This document shows, one piece after another, positions 58,583 to 64,000 of a stretch of DNA of 64,000 bases. This DNA comes from Adiantum capillus-veneris (lineage: Eukaryota > Streptophyta > Polypodiopsida > Polypodiales > Pteridaceae). The notes beneath the pieces were generated by a model. It did no database searches and was not told the DNA's origin. It worked only from the letters and a program-made list of their open reading frames with translations. A program made the translations under genes and the position numbers. Position 1 is the stretch's first letter. Every line of letters starts with the position of its first letter. The stretch is taken from NCBI GenBank assembly GCA_014529385.2, contig CM043952.1:61520119-61584118 (forward strand). Direction: 5' to 3'.

Positions 58583-58897
58583 AGGAGAAGTATACACCTA
58601 AATCAGTTTACATCAAGATTAGTACTAACAAAAAGAGAGATTTAAAGTTTTATAACCCAAGAAATCCCAAAACATCTTTGCCAAAGGTCCAATTCCTACC
58701 CAATCTATATCAACTTTGTCAGCTATAATACGTGGCGGAAAATGTGTCACAACATTGTACATTCTTGGGCTTCCCTCTAAGTTTGGATATGTGTGTTTAC
58801 GGCTAAGAGCATTTTAGACATGAACTTTGCTTAGCACAGGTTGATGTATGAACATGTTTTCATTTTGGCTCAATCCAAGAACTCTCAAGAAAATGAA
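58583..58897. other. Unassigned region
   Basis: No gene or repeat recognised. Confidence 0.4.
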
Positions 58898-59164
58898 TTA
58901 CAAGTGCTTGCAAGCCAAATAAGATTTTTTCTTGGCCTCCCTATCGGTGAAATCAGGGCATGTGCAATAGGGCTCATCCTTGATATGCACCTCATACACC
59001 CCCACATGTCCATCTATTGTGTGATGCTCAACCTTGAAGACTTCATGTGCTTTGTCTACAATGCATTCCTCTTCAATCACCTTAACCTTTAAACAAAGAG
59101 CGTGACCAATTTTCTTAGCTGCCTTCTCTGAAATGGAAGTCCAAAAATTTGACTCTTCTGTCAT
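58898..59164 (-). pseudogene. SWIM zinc-finger segment of a degenerate gene
   Basis: An 88-codon minus-strand frame with ISEKAAKKIGHALCLKVKVI, VEHHTIDGHVGVYEVHIKDE and CTCPDFTDREAKKKSYLACK-HL. C-x-C ... C-x-H is the SWIM zinc-finger signature, found in MULE-type transposases and derived proteins as a nucleic-acid-binding module. It appears to be the 3' part of a longer broken gene reaching to about 62217 on the same strand. Confidence 0.65.
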
Positions 59165-59257
59165 TTCTTAGAATTGAACCACTGCTACTTTCTTTGTTGA
59201 AGCGAAAGAGGAATCACCTCCACCCCTAGGAGGAGTTCGCATGGTTGTTGCACTCTC

Positions 59258-60188
59258 TCAATCTCTTCTAGCTATCTCCACTTGAAATCCTCCTTTAAGT
59301 AGTACCTCAACTTCTTCATCTATGAGATTTGTTCCTAGATCAACCGGCCAAGTTGTTGGAGGAGGAACTGGCCTTGGTTCTATATTATGATCCACCACAT
59401 AGCAATGAATAACATGTCTGGGGTAGAACCAAAACCATTGTCTGAGTAGCCCATATGGATGTTTTCTATACCCCTCAAAGGATGGTGCAGGAGTCCCTTT
59501 ATTACATGCCACAATATTCTTTCCACATCTTTTTCCACCGCTGGGGTGCCATGCATGTCACATGACTACCAATAATGGTTCTTCTGATTGCCCGAATAGC
59601 TTCATTGACCTTTCATTCCAAAACACAAAACTTCGTCTTCTCTTTGGAATTCTCAATCCCATCTACTACCCCTAAATCTGCCGTGAAAATGATCTTCCTT
59701 GGACTTTCATGTGTTGTGCAGTCTCGTGTTTTTGTATTGTACTCTAGCCTATGTGTCAATTCATCCTCAACATCAATCACAATCAATGGCCCTCGCTTTT
59801 GCTGAACGATTTCTTTGTCTCCTTCAAGCGGGGTACGAGCCTTACACATGGGTGTTCCAGATGTAGCCTCATTTACTACTCTTATCACTTGTGTTGGACT
59901 AGAGGAAACTCTTTCCTTGAGCCTCTCTAGTGAAGGACCCTTTCCAATATGTTTACCTTGAGAGTAAGAAATTGTCTTGGTTCTTTGTAGTAATTCATTT
60001 TCCATATCTGAAGTACATGCATCATACACTGATATTTTTATTTTGAACCCTTCACCTACAAGCCAGCTACCATGCTTGCTCTCGGTCAAGTTGGTTCTTG
60101 GAGTGTTTTCCCCATCAGCGCTTCTCTCTATTGCTGACACAATGCCCCCCCAATGTGCAATACGCACCTCTCCCACCAACTCAACCAA
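59258..60188 (-). pseudogene. Upstream segments of the SWIM-family gene
   Basis: Two open stretches on the minus strand: 59512-59258 (PYGLLRQWFWFYPRHVIHCY, then VPPPTTWPVDLGTNLIDEEV) and 60188-59613 (191 codons, polar, with VSSSPTQVIRVVNEATSGTP and GPLIVIDVEDELTHRLEYNT). I do not recognise a domain. They are placed here because strand and spacing fit one gene with the SWIM segment; introns or frameshifts separate them. Confidence 0.45.
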
Positions 60189-60567
60189 GAGTCCATTGCA
60201 AGAATGTTTTTATCCATGCAGTTTTCATTTCTTCACCATTGTCGAAGTAGACGAGACTCCGTTCCATCTGCCTCTTTAGAGGGGGCTAGAAGCCATTTTT
60301 TTCACATGTCTTTGTGAGTTTGTTGAGATGAAGAGTGTTTGCCCCATCAGCGCTTCTCTCTATTGCTGACATGATGCCCCCCCAATGTGCAATACACACC
60401 TCCCACCAACTCAACCAAGAGTCCATTGCAAGAATGTTTTTATCCATGCAGTTTTCATTTCTTCACCATTGTCGAAGTAGATGAGACTCCGTTGCATCTG
60501 CCTCTTTAGAGGGGGATAGAAGTCATTTTTTTCACATGTCTTTGTGAGTTTGTTGATATGAAGAGAC
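60104..60567. repeat. 232-bp tandem duplication inside the SWIM-family gene
   Basis: 60104-60335 and 60336-60567 are near-identical with scattered substitutions (for example 'gtagacgagac' versus 'gtagatgagac'). It duplicates an exon edge; 232 is not a multiple of three. Confidence 0.93.
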
Positions 60568-61031
60568 AATGTACTTTGTGGTGTGTGCCACCATGCTTTT
60601 TTTACAATGAAAAAGGCAAGATCGCACTCGATGTTGTAGAGCATTATCTTTGCCACCATTGAACACTGTGAGAACTGCATTCTAGTTGGCTTGAGATTTC
60701 GTCCACCATATATTCCTAAGACAACAAACCCTGGATTGTAAACGTGGCATGTCATGGTCACCCAATCCGCCACTCGGTGAGTGTGATCAAATTGCACCCA
60801 AGCGTGCCGAAAATCTTCAAGTCCACTTCATCACATTCGATTAACCATTTCCAATCCAAATGCAGGACCAACTATAGACATCTTGAACACAAAGCACCAC
60901 TCCCCTTTTGCTCCTTGCTTGGGGAGCCTGCTTTTGTGGAAAAATTCATATGTGCAATCTCTTTTTAGCCGCAGCAAGGAGTCCACACCAAAGCTCTCCT
61001 TTGTTGACCCATTGCAGCCACGGACCTTCAA
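60411..61031 (-). pseudogene. Core segments of the SWIM-family gene
   Basis: Minus-strand frames 61031-60831 (CTYEFFHKSRLPKQGAKGEW) and 60797-60411 (HTHRVADWVTMTCHVYNPGF, QFSQCSMVAKIMLYNIECDL, YFDNGEEMKTAWIKTFLQW). The T-C-H-V-Y-[DN]-P segment resembles the central part of SWIM-domain proteins common in ferns and mosses that I take to be transposase-derived (remembered resemblance). A frameshift and two stops lie between the two pieces at about 60800-60850. Confidence 0.5.
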
Positions 61032-61364
61032 AACCTATATTGCAAAGTTAAATTACTTTAAAATATTATGTCCAAACAAGAGAAACATAAAATTATCCTC
61101 ACCAATTGTCCTCCACCGAGGGACCCATTGCCTCAGCAACATTTAGAAATTCTTGCTCACCAAGTACATGGCTAGAACCCCCCTCTTACATCGAAGTTGT
61201 TGTCACAATTTCCTTTGACACACACATTTGTACCTTTCTTGCGCCTGCATGTCTATCCACACTGAGAACTCATGCAACCATTTCTTCGGTTTTATCGGTG
61301 AGCCCTTTTTGACGACCCATCTCGCATGTCATGTTGGTGAATTCCTTGATGTACCATTATCTGC

Positions 61365-61727
61365 TCATGCTCTCATCCCTTGGCATGACATAATATACGA
61401 AGCAATCACATGTATGCAAACAAATGGGCAGTGACCGCAATACTGGAAAGTAAGCTTGCCATCAAGTCCGTCGCAAAACTTGCCCATGCTAGGTAAATTT
61501 AGCATGCTGCCTTTGAAATGCGTTGTGTTTGACTTCCCAAAATTAACCAATTTGGGACAATTTTTGAGACATTTTAGAGCATATGCACACTGAATTTTGC
61601 GACACACTCTAGGAAATGCGATATTTGAGGTTTGCGGTTTTGTCCAATGGTGTGGATCGTACTTATGTTCCATAGTATCCATTGGATGAACCTTTCTTAA
61701 GGTCAGTGGAAACTCAAACATTGTCAT
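61365..61727 (-). pseudogene. N-terminal segment of the SWIM-family gene
   Basis: A 121-codon minus-strand frame rich in cysteine and histidine (QCAYALKCLKNCPKLVNFGK, FQYCGHCPFVCIHVIASYIM). The Cys/His spacing could be a zinc-binding region. Not identified further. Confidence 0.4.
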
Positions 61728-61830
61728 TGTACACCTTTGGTATTTCCGACACTTGTTTGATTTCCACTATCTTTGAAAGAAGCTTCGTCAAAGTGTTGGG
61801 ATTTGCATTACATTAAAAAATGACAAATTA

Positions 61831-62217
61831 CTATTTGTACTCCTTACCTCCATAGAGTTTTGAAATGTTGCTCTCTAAAGAGTTGTTCCTTTCTTGGCTA
61901 GTAAGGTCTATGTAGGGAAAATCCACCAATGGAGCAGCCATGCCACTAGAATTTGAGACTATGTCATCTTCAACTAGCACCACAAACTTTGTAGGAAGAG
62001 ATTCATCCACCACAACATAAAACTCCTCTCCCAAGTGATTGTTTGTTCTCTTCGTTGGCACTGTCAACTCTTCACTCCCAACCATGACAATTGCGTGCAA
62101 AGCAGAAAAAGTTTGTGGCAAAATATGCTCATGTAGATATTTAACCCCAAAGATAATCTTCCCATTGGTCAAGGAAAAAACGCTTTTGAAAGAAGGAAAG
62201 ACTATAGTGCATAACAT
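61831..62217 (-). pseudogene. Likely 5' segment of the SWIM-family gene
   Basis: A 129-codon minus-strand frame starting MLCTIVFPSFKSVFSLTNGK and running through GEEFYVVVDESLPTKFVVLV to an acidic end. No domain recognised. It has codon structure without internal stops and is the most 5' open stretch of the series on this strand. Confidence 0.4.
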
Positions 62218-62230
62218 GATAGTCGAGTAG

Positions 62231-63109
62231 AAAAGATAAGCAAGAGATTGAAAACATGAGAGTGGGAGTGTTTAGGGTAGAGGGGCTAGTATAGAGACAC
62301 TTAACTTGGGAAGGCTATAGGGAGGGGAAAATTTGAGAAGTTTGTGGATTTAGTGTAATGGCTAGGCTCTCTATGAGTAGGGCAAAAGATGGAGGTGGGA
62401 TGGTGACCTGGCACTAAAGGTAATTATCTTTTCTAGGTAGTCTTTTACTTTCTTTGTAACAAATTTAGGGGTGAGAAGAGAGACTTCCCCCCCCGGCCAA
62501 AGTTCGTCCTCACCCATCATATCATCAGTTGACTCACTGTCAGCTCTGAGTTTTCCACAGCACCATTGCCCCATTTGCCTACGTACACAAAACGCAGTGC
62601 TCCTTTGAGCTTGAGCGTGCATCATGTGGTTCGCCGCCTTGCAAACTGAAGAGCACGCAATAGCCTAATGCTCATGTGGGTTGTTTCCCTTGTATGGGTT
62701 TCTCTGCACCCGCCCGTATCTAGCAGACTGCTATGATCAAACTGCTTGTGGTCTATGACAGACTCTGCAATGCACCCAGCCTTTAAATTCAGACTTTGTG
62801 GTTGTAATATTGCTTGATCTTGTCTCAACGACTTTGAAACAGAGCAACTTCCTTGCTCCCACTTACACATATTGTAGTTGATATGGCTTTGCGCATGCTT
62901 TCTCAACCTCTTGTTGGTCGAGCACCCAGCAACGCTCCCCATCAGGTATTTCAAGGCTTACATTTTCTAGAGAGGTTTTTACTATTGCATGTTGCATCTT
63001 GATTTGGCAAAATGTAAAGGGATTCTGGTACTCATGTTGCATATGAGGTGAATCACAAGCAAACAGTATAGCAAGGGTTCTTTTTTGGAATTTTGATGGC
63101 TGGCTATGG
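62231..63109. other. Unassigned region
   Basis: Short open frames only. A minus-strand piece (62625-62371) reads STDDMMGEDELWPGGEVSLL next to a CCCCCCCC run and could be the end of a retroelement frame by a polypurine tract, but nothing else supports this. Confidence 0.35.
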
Positions 63110-63560
63110 GCATTTGTAGGTTTTGTATGTCATCATGGAAAAGTGTTAGCATGTGAGTTAGTAAGGTGAGATCCTTTCTCACTCAGTAATTTGACTGCTA
63201 CCTTCAAATTTTGTGTTAATCTATGGCCTAAAACTTAATCACTCGTTAATCATGGAACAACATTTTGAATTATAATGGTGAAACTTGTTGGCCTTTATGT
63301 CTTGATTGTTACTCGATTATTATGTTCTCATCCAAGGGTTTTGATATGTACATAATCATGGAAAAGGACCTGCACGTGAGTTTGCAAGTTGAGATACTTT
63401 CACTCAATAATTTGACTGATGTGTGTTAATCTATGGCTTGAGACTTTATAATGTTAATCAAGAGTTGCCTCTTGAATCATAATCTCAAAACTTGGTGTCC
63501 ATTTTTTCTTTATTGTGCTCGATTATTGTGTTCTCAACAAAGGTTTGGGAACTAGCATTT
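63110..63560. repeat. Diverged ~210-bp tandem repeat
   Basis: Two units share 'catcatggaaaa', 'cactca.taatttgactg', 'gtgttaatctatggc' and 'ctcgattatt.tgttctca' in the same order, with offsets of 206-221 bases. A weak third echo ('agagttagtaagctgttcactc') lies at about 63696. No gene is recognised to the end of the window. Confidence 0.65.
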
Positions 63561-64000
63561 TCTGATCAGGCGTGCTGAGGCTTGAATCTTGACACTAAGA
63601 AGCTGTTCATTTAATTAAATTGAAGGACATCACAATCTTAAGAGTACTATTTTTTCACTCACAGTTTTTAGCTTTACTTTGTGTTTGGAGTCATAGAGTT
63701 AGTAAGCTGTTCACTCAAATAAATGGAAAAGAGTCTCTTTTTCATTGTGAAATTATAATGGACTTTGGAGAAACATGATTAAGTACTAGATTAAAAAAAG
63801 AGGGTCTTTGCCTAAACAAAGTATTAACTGAAAGAAAATCACATCTGATGAAATTATATGTAAAAACACTTAAAAGACATGTAGGAGAAAAGGCCTTGAT
63901 TAACTTGGAGAAATTACATGTCTAAATGGGAAAGTAATAAATTAAGAGTGTCGAGAAGGGAAAGATGGGTTAACAAAACCCGATTAGATAGACTTCAAAA

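Noticed and set aside
62371-62625. Retroelement pol end next to a C-run
   Set aside because: Only a few residues look suggestive; no LTR, PBS or other domain supports it.

Overview
Plant nuclear DNA, most probably from a fern. No gene in the window looks intact and host-functional. The lineage call rests on the family of a decayed tandem pentatricopeptide-repeat (PPR) array (modules of the ACILKACGTTQD / GKRIHDDIVSQGLL / LVDMYAKCG type), on gag/pol families and SWIM-domain families I associate with ferns, and on very dense (AG)n/(AC)n microsatellites. It is an inference from remembered resemblance, not a search.

Layout. 1-3.3 kb: a three-copy ~1.08-kb tandem array beside a captured exon of an LL-diaminopimelate aminotransferase-like gene. 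3.3-7.5 kb: mostly unassigned DNA with one long hairpin. 7.5-15 kb: at least five 5'-truncated copies of one LINE family (two with clean target-site duplications), a broken D-F-x-x-N-Y (transposon-like) protein gene, a GTAGCTACC-rich tandem repeat, a Ty3/gypsy pol scrap and a copia-type LTR end. 15.5-21.5 kb: two tandem copies of a PPR pseudogene. 22-23.3 kb: a decayed LINE reverse transcriptase. 23.36-24.70 kb: a TTAA-flanked non-coding DNA transposon.

26.5-39.7 kb: a Ty3/gypsy element on the plus strand (PBS, gag, pol scraps) whose gag is split by a 9.8-kb insertion (27696-37478). That insertion is a minus-strand LTR element with a 1,201-codon gag and a protease but no reverse transcriptase or integrase. 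It also carries a third LTR fused head-to-head to its 3' LTR, forming an almost spacer-free palindrome.

40.4-57.9 kb: two related Ty3/gypsy elements of the Tat-like, dual-RNase-H type on the minus strand, one inserted inside the integrase of the other. The outer one also carries a 448-bp hAT-type element with a perfect 8-bp target duplication in its leader. 57.9-64 kb: a LINE C-terminus, long (CT)n(CA)n tracts, a degenerate SWIM zinc-finger gene with an internal 232-bp tandem duplication, and unassigned AT-rich DNA.

The window reads as a stratigraphy of insertions, several of which can be ordered because the interrupted reading frame rejoins in frame. The most unusual object is the palindromic LTR at 27696-28867. 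Its hairpin apex coincides with a 6-bp inverted repeat already present at the end of the normal LTR, which suggests fold-back self-priming of the cDNA.
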